Origin: Mangifera indica
Lineage: Eukaryota; Streptophyta; Magnoliopsida; Sapindales; Anacardiaceae
Length of the DNA: 64,000 nucleotides
Assembly (NCBI RefSeq): GCF_011075055.1
Contig: NC_058146.1
Coordinates: 12,325,820 to 12,389,819 of the forward strand
Reading direction: 5' to 3'
This document shows, piece by piece, positions 32,134 to 44,559 of this stretch; within the stretch, counting starts at the first letter, position 1; each line of letters begins with the position of its first letter. The notes under the pieces were generated by a model. The model saw nothing but the letters and a program-made list of their open reading frames with translations, was not told the DNA's origin and did not search any database. The translations under genes and the position numbers were made by a program.

Positions 32134-33900
32134 TATAGGGTTTTAGGTCATCAATAACTAGTAGCATAGTAGAATTAAAGATTTATAAAATCATACAATC
32201 CTAAAACCTTGACCAAAATACCTGTTTTAAAATATATTTAACATGAACATTCAAAACAACCATAAGGTGTTTTAGGGTTTATACTTACATTAATGACTCC
32301 TCTAAGTCTTCATGTGACATAGAAATAGATGTTATCCAACCTCGTGAGACAATGCCTTAGTATCCATATGGACTATGAACACAAGAGGTTGCCTAGGAAT
32401 AAGGCTGCTAAGGCTCTTATGTTGGATAAGACCATGTTCACAAGAAAAGAGATATTTCAAAGAATCCAATGGCTAGTGTTTTTTGAATCTGTATATGTAT
32501 TATTTTGTTAGATGACAATTAACTCATGCTTATTATTATTTATTTATATGTAGGTGTCCAAATGCAGTAAGAATTTATCTCATACTAGACATCATCAACA
32601 TACGTGCATAGGTGGTACATTTGTGTGCCACCTGACACACTTTAAACTGTTAACAGGTGGACACTAAAGTGTACCACCTAGCATGAATCATGTCTTGCTT
32701 AGTTAGACAAGGCTTGTCTAGTTGTGCCATGCATTGCCTATTGCATGGTTGGAAAATTTCTTGTCTAACCATACCAAGCTTTTATTTTGCATGATGCCAT
32801 GTGGCACTATACACATTAAAAGATTTTGGTCAAGCATGATCAACAAAATTTTACGTCTCTCTAAACACTAGGATTGTCATCAAACAATTATTGCCTCTTG
32901 TTTGTATCAACCCCTATATGCATGTGACCTATAAGCTCTCTATTGAACCAGTAGTGTCTGAATTTAAGTCGAATTTAGACATAGATCAAAATTGACCTTT
33001 AACAAAGCATCATGGCTACCCAGACAATAGAGTGTCAATAGACATATCTGAAGCTTTTACAATATCACTATTACGCACAATTTAATCATTTTGTCAGCCA
33101 ATATCTCTCGAGACTAAGACGTAAAAATGTGTCTTTCTCAATAGTTCCTTAGTGTGAAGTAATACACATTGATGACTTACACAGATTAGACTATAACCTT
33201 ATCCCACTGTAGCCACAGATTTAAGTAGTTATGAATGTCATTCAATATTCTTATGTGAGATATCTTCTCCTATGCTCAAGATTGACAAATCCTTTATTGA
33301 TCAACCATAACCTTCATGTATCTCATGACATAATCGTACACTACCTTTATGATACCTTAGTTACAATGGTACTTTAGATAATGTTAAACCATACCGATTC
33401 TTATATGAGATGGTTTGATAACCTTAAGTCATAAGATCACATGCACTCATGGTGTTAAGAGGATTTATTCCATAGCGCTAGAGTAACCATCCATATGAAT
33501 ATCTTCTGATAGGGTCAGTCCAATAAACAAGTTTACAACATGTATCCATGTGTTACACTAAGCTATCTATGAATAGCTATGACGCGTGAAAACTATCATT
33601 ATCTATTGATGGGTCGTTCAATAATATGATAATCTCATCATCATTACATATGCCCTTGTTTATTGTAATATCGGGATTACAAACGTTTCTAGAATGACCA
33701 ATTAATGTGTACATATCTTAAGATTAGTCATTGGATCCCCTTATCATAGTTCTACCATTTTAAGGGCATGTTATTTGTACAATCATATAAAGGGACACAC
33801 ATGTATGAATTTAATAACAATTAATACTTTATTAATTAATGAATGTAAAATTACAATTACAAATGTCAAATCAATTGGCTCTAGAGCACTTACCCTAACA
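32134..33900 (-). repeat. 5' LTR of copia B
   Basis: It starts TGTTAGGG on the minus strand at 33900 and ends ...AAAACCCTATA at 32134 (probably ACCCTACA originally), 1767 bp. It contains hairpins such as AGGTGGACACTAAAGTGTACCACCT (32655-32679). Confidence 0.88.
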
Positions 33901-35645
33901 TCATGGATAAGAAAACGAATAGCCATGTATCCCAATGAGGGACACTTGTTCATATAGGCAAAGTAAATAAGTTAATGAAACTAGACTAGATGTTTATTAG
34001 GTTGTCTTGAGAGATAGTATAAATAATTTGAGTACATAGTAATACCTAATGTCCTTAAAAGATGTGATAATGTTAGGGCAGGAGTTATGATTAGGGTGAA
34101 AGCTAAGATAAGTTCAAGGTGATATAAGGCTCAAGTTGCATGTATGCTAAACATTATAGGATCGTTATGAGGAGGTGTCATAAATACATACTCCATACAT
34201 CACCCATAGTAGGGAATATCTAAAGTAGGACACCATACTTGTAATAGAGTACTTATTCATAGTAGAGTACATTTATAATGACAATTTGGTAGTCTATGGT
34301 GGTATAGGTGAGTAGACTGCATAACGAGTGTTCACATGACCAAGCTGTCAAATCCTTATATTTGATCTAGTTTGATTGGCCTAATATACAATTATAGGAC
34401 ATAACTTACAGATGATAATGTTTTCACTAAAAGTTGATATGATCACTACAGTTTATGATCAAAGAGAGTGATTCCTTATTAACCAAGCAGAACACAATAA
34501 ACCTGATATAACCCTATAGTTATGTCTCAAGGGCAAATTAATCTTTGTGTATGAGTTTGATTAATGTGTGAATGATTTAAGGTAATGTCAAGTTAAAGTA
34601 TGGATTTTGAGGACATATGATCATGTATTACAAGGTTGCGTTTATGTATCATCACCACATCAATCAGATAAAATGGTTTTTGTATGAAATTCAAATTTGG
34701 TGAAACAAGATCGTGTATGTTGGATACATATCCATGTATGACATTACATGAATTCAGTTTATATAAGGCATATTTTCTGCATTTTAAGGATTTTTATCCC
34801 TATCAAAATGCACTTACCTTTTACAAAGAAAGAGAAAGAATTAGGGCTTTGATCAATCATTGGTTCTTGGTGGTAGAATTTGACGATGGTGAGGTAGTCT
34901 TTTGGAAAGGAAAAATAGCATGACTTGCATAGAAAAGTGCTAAGATAGTGATACTTTGCTAATCCAATAAGTAGAGATCCTTTTACCCATCCTTTAAGTA
35001 TTGTAGAGCATTTGTTCAAAGATTATGTTATGTTGATATGCTAATTTTGTGTGATAATGTCAGGATATGGGTAAATCATTTTATCATGTTTTATTAGAAT
35101 GAGGATGACATGAGATATTAATGTATATGTGCATATATATATGTCTATTACTTAATATATGCTTTGGATTAATGAATCATGAGAAAAAAACATTAGAGTG
35201 TAGTGAGAATAGGTGATGAAACAAGTGTATATATATAGTTATCCTTTGACAAACAGGATTAAGTAGAAGTTAGAAGTAAAGTCTCTTACTTACAGAATCT
35301 ACTACTAACTCCTCTAATTTCATATGTGTAGATACAGATGATCATGATGGTTTGTGGATATAGAGTGTGAAGGTATTTTTGTCTTTTAAAACTTTTATTA
35401 GTTTTCCTGTTTTCTATTGTTTTTATGTATTTGGCTACACTTATTGTGATTTCTAGTTATGTATTATCATTGGATGTCTTTTGTATGCTTCTATTACATG
35501 TTTTTAATCAAGGCATTTTTGTAATTTTTAGAGTTTAATAAATAAAGCTTATTTGAATATATGTTTTTGAAATAAATACATGTTTAAAAAGTTAGTTTAA
35601 TAACATCTTCCTCCGAAGGGTAATACTTTTGAAAAAGGCTATTAC
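33901..35645 (+). repeat. Right part of the gypsy B 5' LTR
   Basis: It has the same block order as the gypsy A LTR (23400-24768) and ends ...GGCTATTACA near 35643, comparable to GGTGTTACA and GGTTGTTACA in the sister LTRs. The insertion of copia B at 33900/33901 separates it from 25771-26072. The 79-codon frame at 34684-34923 is non-coding LTR text. Confidence 0.65.
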
Positions 35646-37800
35646 ATTTAAGAGTATAATTTTGGTTCCCAAAGAATGTCTTAGGAATGTGTGTAGCTAA
35701 GTTAAGTTAAGAATGTAAGCTCCTCATGTTATGTCAATCACACTCATAGTTGATCATTATGAGTAAAGTTTTATGTTTACTTACTAAGTGATGTTTGAAA
35801 CTTATAGTTGTGGGTTTTCCAAGAAAATAAGGCAAACAAGAAGAATTGCTAGAAATAAGCAAGTAAGAAACCTCTAGGAGGCATAGAGCAAAGGAACAGG
35901 TCCCCTAACCTTTCAAGTAAAGCTTAATGTTATTGACTAAAAGGTACTAGGGGAGTAAAGAGGTGCTCTAATACATGCTATGAATTAGTCCAAGCACTGT
36001 TGACATAGGGCTCAATGAAAGAGATATCCATACAAGTACTAGTAACAGTAAAGAACCAATTACAATTGAAGACTAGTTAGAGTAAATAAGGAGTATAATG
36101 ACCCTATCTGATATGATTAATCAGGAGATGATTAGATATGCAACCTACTTATTTAAGTTAGATGCTAGGATGTGATAGAACTTGACCAGCGAGATAGTCA
36201 ATATGTCATAGATGTCTTAGTCAAATTTTAGAAATAAATTCAAGGCTAAGTATAGAGGTACATATGTGGCCTATATCAAGGCCTAAGAGCTTATTATTTA
36301 ATTTTAAGTTTTAGATACAGTGAAAAAGTATGCCAACAAGTTTCAACCATTTGGTAAGATACACCCTGAGATAGCCAACATAAAGTTAGGCAAATGGAAA
36401 AAATTTTGTACGAGTTTGATCCAATGATAGCCCAAGATGTCATAATGGGTACACAGTTGCTTTAGACTTACAGTGAGGCTTATATAAAACCTTATGATTA
36501 AAAGTTTTTGTCAAGAGGATGTATTACAAGTCTACTTCCATACTAAAGCAATAGTCAAGTAATAGTAGTGCTTAGAGAGGTCATTTACCAGACAAAAAAG
36601 AGAAAAGGTCATTCTAGCCAAAGGGTAACAAAAAGGGTTAGAAAAGTAACAAGAAGTAAAAGGGACTAGAAATTCCAACTTACCACAGATGTAGTAAACA
36701 TTATAAAAGAGAGTGTCTAATAAGGTCAATAAGTATACTTCAGATGTCTACAAATAAGGTATATTGCAAATTTTATCCTAGAGTTTTAGCTCAAGTTAAG
36801 CAATAAAAAAGGTATCCATTTCCAAAGTTTACACCATAACCCAGGGAGACTTTGAGTCTAGCCTATCTATAGTGAGTAGTCAAATTGCTTATCTCAATAC
36901 CTATTTATATCATGGAGCTACTTATTGTTTTTGTAACTAAAAGCATAGTTGAAAGACTAGGGGTACAACTAGTAAAAGTGTCCTAATAAGTTAAGATTGT
37001 GGGTTAATGATTAGTAATAAGATGCTTCTATGATAGAATTTTAAGGTTAAAAGAAGGTAAATGCTACTAGATTTGATAATGCTTGATATGTCAAATTTCA
37101 ATATGATTCTAGGGATGAACTTTCTAGGGAGATATAGAGCTGAGATCAATTACTAATGTAAAAAGGTTTGGTTCAACCTTAAAGATCATAATGAGTTTGA
37201 TTTCAGTAAGAGGTATATCAGAAGTATAATGATCAACACCATCAAGACGAGGAAAATACTAAGTGAAAAGTGCATATATTTTCTAGCTCACATGGTAAGA
37301 TAGAGATAGCCTAAATATTAATGAGATGCCAATAGTTTAAAAGTTTTTAGATGTTTTCTTAAAAGAGTTACCATGATTAGCTCCTAAGTGTGAAGGTTAG
37401 TTTAACATAGAATTGGTGTCAAGCATAACACCTATATCAAAGGCATCCTATATAATAACCTTGATTGAATTGTAAGAGTTAAAAAAATAGTTATAAGAAT
37501 TGCTTGATAACAGGTTTATCAAGCTAAGTCATTCTTCTTGGAAAGCTCTCATTCTATTGGTCAAGAAGAAAGATAGATCCATAAGGATATGTATTGACTA
37601 CCAAGAGCTGAATAAGGTAACAGTGAAGAACAAGTTCTTTTTACCTAGAATATATGACTTATTGATCAATTGAAAGGAGTATCAGTATTCTTAAAAATTG
37701 ATTTAAGATCGAGCTATTGTCAAATAAGGGTAGCTAAACAATATATACCTAAGACAACCTTAACTAGAAGGATTCTAAGTTGAAAACTAATAATAATGTA
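35646..37800 (+). pseudogene. Gypsy B gag-protease-RT remnant, truncated within RT
   Basis: Gag residues are visible from about 36300 (YANKFQPFGKIHPEIANIKL-type). A zinc-knuckle relic YHRCSKHYKREC lies near 36680-36715. The protease/RT linker reads FNMILGMNFLGRYRAEINY near 37095-37155. RT blocks [33 protein letters not shown] and [20 protein letters not shown] run to about 37750 in shifting frames. Sequence after ~37800 no longer matches, so the catalytic FIDD box and everything 3' of it are missing. It belongs with the chromovirus-type RTs at 50-53 kb. Confidence 0.75.
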
Positions 37801-39779
37801 TTATCATATTTCACTTACTGAATTGAAAACCAAAAACATTGTATCTCACTTGAGAGGTGGAATAGGATCTGAGGTAGAAGTTTTCATAGTTGTTCGAATG
37901 AATTTTGAGGATGATATTCTTTTATGTTTATTTATTGTGTACATATGGTTTTGATAGTAAATAGTCATATGGGAAGCCAACATGCTTATGTGTGTGTTAC
38001 CAAGTGCAAAATGGTTATTTCTTATTTGATACATGAAAGTTATCTATCTGGAAGAAATATACGACACACCAGTGTGTGGTCAACCCAATTTGAATTTGCA
38101 TAAGGTATGGTTTCATAGTGGTATCAAAACTACCATTAGTGGATAATACTTATAAATCATATCAATGTTCTATATCCAAACTCATTATGGTATTTTCAAA
38201 TGTTTCTCGAGCATCCCAAATGCCTATTTGAATGTTTCAGCATCTAGTGCCTAATCTCTAATAGTTATGTTATCTGGGATGACCAGTGCCAAATGATGTA
38301 TATTAATGTCCTAGACATCTAGTGAAAACAAGTGATATCCCAAATGTTAAACATAAAGTGCACTGAGTGTACTTAACGGTCAAGTTTCGTGCTAAGGATA
38401 CCTTATCACAAGAAGAGCAAGACCCCATACCTCTCCTAATATCGCACAAGTATCTTATATACTAAGATGCCTTGTGTCAATGTATAATAAAAATATGAGG
38501 TATCAAGATCATATAGACTAGTCTTGTTGCTTTCACGACCACACTACACATAGGTCGATGTTGACTACATTGCATATAGCCCAATTGTGAGAATAAGAGC
38601 ATACATTGTTTTCAGTTTTTAACTTAAAATCGCGTTTGGGTTCATATTGTCGTCCATATAGTTAGACACCCCCATATACTACTCGTCTTATATTGCCTTC
38701 ATTAGGGCCATAATATTCACATTCGTCATCATTAGGGCCTTATTATTATGATTCCCTACATTAATCATTCATAGGGGTAAAATAGTCATTTTACACTATA
38801 TACAAGCATTGTTAAATTAATGTATGTTCATTTCCAAATTTCCCTAAATATACACGATAATATGTCCTTCATACATAAGGGTGCATGTGTGCTTCCAATT
38901 ACACATACACGGGTATGCAACTTAGGGCAACACATATGGTTGTGTGTCCCATATCATGCAAGTATGTGTTTATCCCTGAATTAACTCACTCATGAATTCT
39001 TTTTCATTAAAAATATTGTCCTAAAGATACATGGGTGTGTTTACACTTTGCAAGACTATGTATCACACTTCTGTAAAATTTTGTTCTCACCATGTCTCGC
39101 TATTTCTAACCACTCAAACATTGGTACCTATCCCAAATAATATCAACTCAATACCAAATACTTCTAGCACAGTTTGAAACCATAAAAAACATCAACAGTA
39201 TTTAATATTCAACCAACTTCATCTATAATTAAACACAACAGTAATTATACATGATACAAACTAATCTACACGATTTCAAAGCATGATATGGTCATAAACT
39301 CATCCCAAACTCATCACCAATAATCATATAATCATGAAATAACAACATATCAGAGAATTACAGTAATTGTACCATTTGGAAACACCTCAATCACTACACA
39401 AAACTAATTCTTCCATAAATAGTACCCATTGCATATCAAAGATTAAACATGCATATTAGTGATAACCATCACCAATACATAATTTAGACATTCTAGTAAA
39501 CTAAACAATCAACAACAACATGATTTAATTGAAATCACAACAGAGAAATTCCTGCACCAAATACAAGTCATCATACTTACCTCTTATCTTATGTCAAACT
39601 AATCTTCTTATGACAAGATTGAGTCCTAATGATTCTTTTGTGTTCTCTAACCTAAAATACTTCAAAATCCCTCACTTTCTCTTTGTTTAGTCTAAAGAAA
39701 ATATATGAATAATTAGTAGCCCATGCATTTGCATTCTTTTTATTTTCCAAAAATAAGTTATTGTTGTAACCTAACCTAT
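37801..39779. other. Unassigned retroelement-like sequence
   Basis: No coding domain is seen. AGTGGTATCAAAACTACC at 38117-38134 resembles a decayed primer binding site. ACACATACACGGGTATGC and CTTACCTCTTATCTTATG (38890-39590) resemble antisense gypsy LTR text. I cannot set limits. Confidence 0.4.
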
Positions 39780-40680
39780 AAGCTTGTTAACAATAAAAAT
39801 ACAGTTGTCCTATGTCATTCTAAATTCTAGTAGCCATGTAGTGTCAAAACCTTGGTTTTTAATCCACAACCTAACCTCTTTATGTTTTAAGTGGAAGTTA
39901 AATCCTTTAACATTCCAAGCACCCTCTTTATTCATAACAAGCATGATGAGAATAAAAGAAAAAAATCCTATAGCCTTATTAGAAAAACAGCCTTCTTTCT
40001 TTTTTCTTTATTCTTCTCTTTCACATCCAATAACATCTATTTCATCAACCATTTTAAGCTTGCCAAATCTAACAATTTTCGAGGAAAACAGCTCAACAGG
40101 GTTTTCAACACAATTCAACCCTATGTTTTTAACAATAACCACGTCGTTTCCCCTTTCTATAGCTTTTTTAGAAGGACTAATAAAGTTACTTCTCTTATCA
40201 TCAAATTCATTATTGATCTTAATGTCCTCCCCAAATGAACTCGAATCATAGGGAGAACCCTTTCCAAAAATCTCATTTAGCTTAGTACTAAGGTTATTCC
40301 CAATTGAGATGACTTCAGGTTTTTTCTAGACAGCATTGTCTACATGGTTATTACTTTTCTCTCTAAGAACTCTATATTTGTTCCTTTCTTTAGTCATTTA
40401 CACACATGTTCCTATCTTGTTTTGTTTAAAGAATCTTGAGTTATCTCCTTCTTTTTTACACCTTGCTTCATCATCATCCATTGATAATTGAGAGTCTCAA
40501 TAAACATAACATTCTACTTCCTCACAACAATTTTATACTTCTTACTCTCAGTAGGCTCCTTCACGTAATTTTTCTTGGTATGGTTGTGCACTTTTCATTT
40601 TAAATAATGCGTAGGTTTCTAAGGATATTCAATTTTTACTGTAAAGATATTTAGACTTAAAAGTAAGTCGTATACTTTTA
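39780..40680 (-). pseudogene. L1-like LINE fragment (ORF1 end and endonuclease start)
   Basis: Minus-strand translation near 39945-39790 gives AWNVKGFNFHLKHKEVRLW, then IKNQGFDTTWLLEFRM. This matches the start of the AP-endonuclease domain of plant L1 ORF2 (WNVRGLN...K..EVR.WI). Just upstream, 40312-40010 is an open stretch of about 95 codons (PEVISIGNNLSTKLNEIFGK ... VENPVELFSSKI ... ending CEREE) with no ATG, plausibly the tail of ORF1 or the linker. Reverse transcriptase is not present, so the copy is a fragment. Confidence 0.6.
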
Positions 40681-41889
40681 ACAGAAAAAGAAATGATATA
40701 TGGTCTACTTATGTCCATGCCTGGCCATTTTTTTCACTAATTAAATATATACACTGCATACAAAGAAACAAAGCCCAAAGGGCAATACAACCTAAGCTCA
40801 TCCTCAAAACAAGAAGATAACATGAAATCTAAATACATGATCACTTGACAAAACAATGACTAGCTAACTACCATCCACCAAGCAAACTAAGTTATAAGGT
40901 CTAAAAGCTAAACAAGCCTAAAGTCATAAATACAAATACAAACACATAAGAAAACTCTAAGCACACTTTAGCCTATATAAACTAGCAATAGTACATCGTT
41001 TCATAACAAATTCGTAAGAAACCTGCATACACCATGTACCGGCACCAAACAAAACCATAACAAATAGGGGTTAATATGGGCATGAAAAAAGAGCCAACAC
41101 AAAAAAGATTTGTAAAGTGGTCAAAGTTTCAAAGATGCCACCCATCCAAGTAGGGGAGAAATAATAGCACCTAAACCACTTAATAATCCAACACCCCAAT
41201 AAACAAAAGTAAAACAACTTACTCCGTGAAATGCAAATGAAAGTCACCTAGAGAACATTAAAACCCATGATACATGATATATGATCTTGTCTAGGACAGG
41301 AATGTAAAGAATTTTTTTGGGATTATGTGGGTAGATTACAACTTGCTAAAGAGCAATGCATTCTAATAAATATGAGTAAATCTATTGATTTATTGTTTTT
41401 TTCCAAATCAAGGAAATACGGGACACGTGAGCTATTACAAACAACATAGGAACTTTATCATAGATAAAGTAACTCGAAGAATTGTACAAGATAATGAAAT
41501 GGTCCTAGTTATAATAGATTGATTTTTTAAATGTTATATGTGAGAATTTTGAGATCAGTAGAATTTAATGAAATTCTTATCCATAATTAATATTGTCATA
41601 ATTGGGTTGAATTTTAAAATATCAGATATTTGAATCATAAAAGATGATTGGGAACATATTAAACTTTCGATTTTATGTCTTATGTGAGATATTTTTAAAT
41701 TTTAATATGTAATTGTGACAATTGATATGTATATAATTGCATTAGTTAATGTGATGTCTTATATATCCCTATAGTCTAAGTAACCATAGCATTTAAGAAC
41801 ATAATAACTTATTTGAACAAAGGTAAGAAATTGAATATGGATAACTATAATATATAGCATCTAAAGATAAATTATGTTATGGAAGAGTC
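40681..41889. other. Unassigned AT-rich sequence
   Basis: No domain or clear repeat is recognised. It may include the 5' region of the LINE fragment. Confidence 0.5.
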
Positions 41890-43090
41890 GCGATTGGCTA
41901 AAAGGTAGAACCCGAACAATACCTACCATAAACAGGATATGGACACATATCACACATGAAGAAGAAAAACTCCATTACGTGTGGTATCTTGATCAACTCC
42001 ATGAATGATGATATGGTATACGAGTACCATCAATACCCAACTGCACATGCCATGCGGATGGCTTTAAATGAAAAGTTTAGAAGAATTATTGTCTCCAAAT
42101 TGAGGCAATTGACCATTAAATTTGACATATATAAGAAAGACCCCAATAAATAGATGAAATAACATTTGAGGGACATGTTAAATATGATAATTAAGGTCAA
42201 GTTAGCTGGGCACAACTTGATAGATAAACAATAGGTTTAAACTATAATACAATCTCTTTTCAATAATAGAGAACATATGAAGGTGAATAATGAGAATATA
42301 AGGACTTTTATTGATATTGCTCATCATATTGAGCTAGAAGACGAGTGTTTTAAGGTAGCTGGACTAAGTGCTCATGCATATGTTATAAAATCTAGTTCTA
42401 AAAGGTTTTTTAGCTTCAAACATAAGTGGCAAAAGTCAAGAAGAGGAAGAACGTTATGTAAGACCCTAAGAACAAGAACAAGCAATCTTGATTAAGAAAA
42501 AAAGGTAAATGTGCTGGAAATATAGACAAAACTAAAATGACATGTTATAATTGTAGCATGAAAGGTCATTTCACCTTTGAATGCATGAAGCTGAAAAAGG
42601 TATTGTTTTACTATACTTTAAGTTATGAAACTTTTGTTTCTAGTATTGTGCTATTAATTGAATCTCATCCTATGTAAACAGTAAACTTAGGTGCCACATA
42701 CCATACATCTCATGATAGAGGAACTTTTGTGAAATTTTGTCAAATTCCAAAGGAAACGAGATGAATTATATAAGCAGCAACACAGAGGTTGAGCAAAAAG
42801 GATAGACACATGCAAATTAATTTTACAAGGTGATCGAAACCTATACCTACATTAAAGTTCTATATGCTCTAGATATATTTGATGAAATATGGTCTTGGTG
42901 CTCATTCTTCTAAAACTATGATTTCTTTGGGAACTCTATTAAAATATATAATGGTAATGATTTTTATAGATTTGGTTTTATATTTAATGGTTTGATGGTA
43001 TTGGACACCTTTTATTATGATAATGATAATGTTAATGTCAATTTTTCTTTATTTGCTACTTCTAAAAGTATGGATGTAGATGCAAATACA
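41890..43090 (+). pseudogene. Copia C gag and protease remnant (plus strand)
   Basis: Gag is readable at 41956-42495 (LNEKFRRIIVSKLRQLTIKF, HLRDMLNMIIKVKLAGHNL, NNENIRTFIDIAHHIELED). It is followed by a zinc knuckle MTCYNCSMKGHFTFECMK at 42537-42590 and the protease region TVNLGATYHTSHDRGTFVKF near 42680-42740, where the DSG triad reads NLG. The GAG-pre-integrase part fades at about 43090. Several stops occur, e.g. TAG at 42151-42153 after DPNK. The element is opposite in orientation to D and E. Confidence 0.8.
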
Positions 43091-43329
43091 TGACATGTAA
43101 ATTCAAAATAAAATTAATTTGAATTCATGGTTTTCAATGTTGTGTATCAAGTATAATATATATAAGTTCAACAACTTATCAATCACAATATATGCAACGC
43201 AAGAGATTTAACATGCATAAGATATATATCTTTTAGAATAGTTTTGGTTGAAAGATCAGTAACCATGTAATGTGTATAAATATATTGTATGCTCACTATT
43301 CTTTTGGCAATGAAGTCTGTTACAAATTG
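43091..43329. other. Short unassigned spacer between opposed copia fragments
   Basis: AT-rich. No domain is visible. Confidence 0.5.
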
Positions 43330-44411
43330 TATTTTATGTTGATATATTTAGTTTAACTATGAAATTTGGGATCTCTTATAAAAACTATTACAACTTAATT
43401 ATCGTAATAGACAACTATTGCCCCAATAATATCATCTAATATATCAAATTCATAAAGAATCTTCTTAACCAAACAACTTCTTGCACAATCATTGAATAAG
43501 CTATAAGCTTGGCTTCCATTGTGGATAAGGCTATGCATGTCTATTTTTTACTACTCTAAGACATGATGCCCTTTTGAAATAAAAATGCAAAACTAGAAGT
43601 GGATTTTGCATTAGTCTAAATCACTTCCCCAGTTGGCATTTGAATAGCTAATGAACCTGAGAACAAAACAAATGCCTGGGCATATGCACATCATAACATA
43701 TGTAAGGCTTCCAATAACATTTAAGTGTGCTACTTTTGACCTTTCTTTTCTTTCTTCTTAAGTTTTGGGAAACATTTGTTGGCTCAATAATTTTCCTTTT
43801 GACACAGAATTATCAACGAGTTTGCAATTTTTCATATTGAATCGTTCTGGAATATTTTGAATGTAATACTCTTGTTACAAGGCTAAAAGTTTTTTCGAAT
43901 GATTCTTTCTAATTTTAATTCCTCATATATAATCTACCTCACCCATATCCTTCATGTCAAATTTTATAAATAACTAACTCTTAATAATCATCATATATTT
44001 CAAATCATTTCCAACTATTAAGACATCATCCACAAAAAAAGACAGAATTGTAAATTTGTGATCAAACTTTTTCACATAAACACAGTGGTCTTGATCAATC
44101 ATTTTAATGTTCTAAGACATTATAACCTTATGAAATTTTAAGTACCACTGTCTAGACGACTATTTTAAGCCATATATCGATCTTTGAAGCTTGCACACTT
44201 TATGCTTTTGGCCTTTAACAATAAAACCTACAAATTGTTCCATGTAGATTTCTTCGTTAAGCATTCCATTAAAGAAAGTTTTCTTAACATCCATTTGATG
44301 CAATTCTAAATCCAAATGTGCTATAATAACTGAAATCAAACAGACTGAAGTATATGAAAAGGGATGATTGGAGAATATCTTGATACATTGATTCAAGCAA
44401 AAGGACAACAT
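43330..44411 (-). pseudogene. Copia D reverse transcriptase and RNase H remnant
   Basis: RT at 44411-44160 reads LELHQMDVKKTFFNGMLNEE, then YMEQFVGF, KVCKLQRSIYGLK. The catalytic box near 44040 reads FFVDDVLIVGND, so the YVDD aspartates are kept. RNase H near 43620-43450 reads KSTSSFAFLFQKG, TCIALSTMEAKLIAYS. The copy stops abruptly at 44411, where the LTR of copia E begins. Confidence 0.85.
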
Positions 44412-44546
44412 TATATAGGAATTGTATTTGATTAATCTAGAAAAGCTATTAACTACTTCTGTTTTAACTTAGGAAAGATATCTATGTATTCTTATTTTAC
44501 ACGATGTATTATTTATTTACATGATATTACCAAAAATATTTCAATA
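44412..44546 (-). repeat. Partial 3' LTR of copia E
   Basis: It starts TATTGAAATATTTTTGG directly after the polypurine tract (probably a mutated TGTTGAAATATT). It is cut after ~135 bp at the border with copia D. Confidence 0.6.
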
Positions 44547-44559
44547 CTCCCCCTAAAGT

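Larger units (their letters stand above)
26073..33900 (-). mobile_element. Copia B: nearly full-length Ty1/copia element with target duplication
   Basis: Read on the minus strand, the element runs from a 5' LTR (33900-32134) through a tRNA-iMet primer binding site (32132-32120), a 2-kb leader, gag, protease, integrase and RT to a truncated 3' LTR (27265-26073). Its outer ends are TGTTAGGG (33900) and ACCCTACA (26073). The flanks are TCATA (26068-26072) and TCATG (33901-33905), a 5-bp target duplication with one change, as expected for copia integration. It sits inside a gypsy LTR. The coding region is Tork/Tnt1-like in style. All coding frames are broken. Confidence 0.88.

Noticed and set aside
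34684..34923. 79-codon plus-strand frame
   Set aside because: It lies inside a gypsy LTR and is not conserved in the sister LTRs.
39784..40251. 155- and 115-codon plus-strand frames
   Set aside because: They are antisense to the LINE-like minus-strand frame carrying the AWNVKG endonuclease start.
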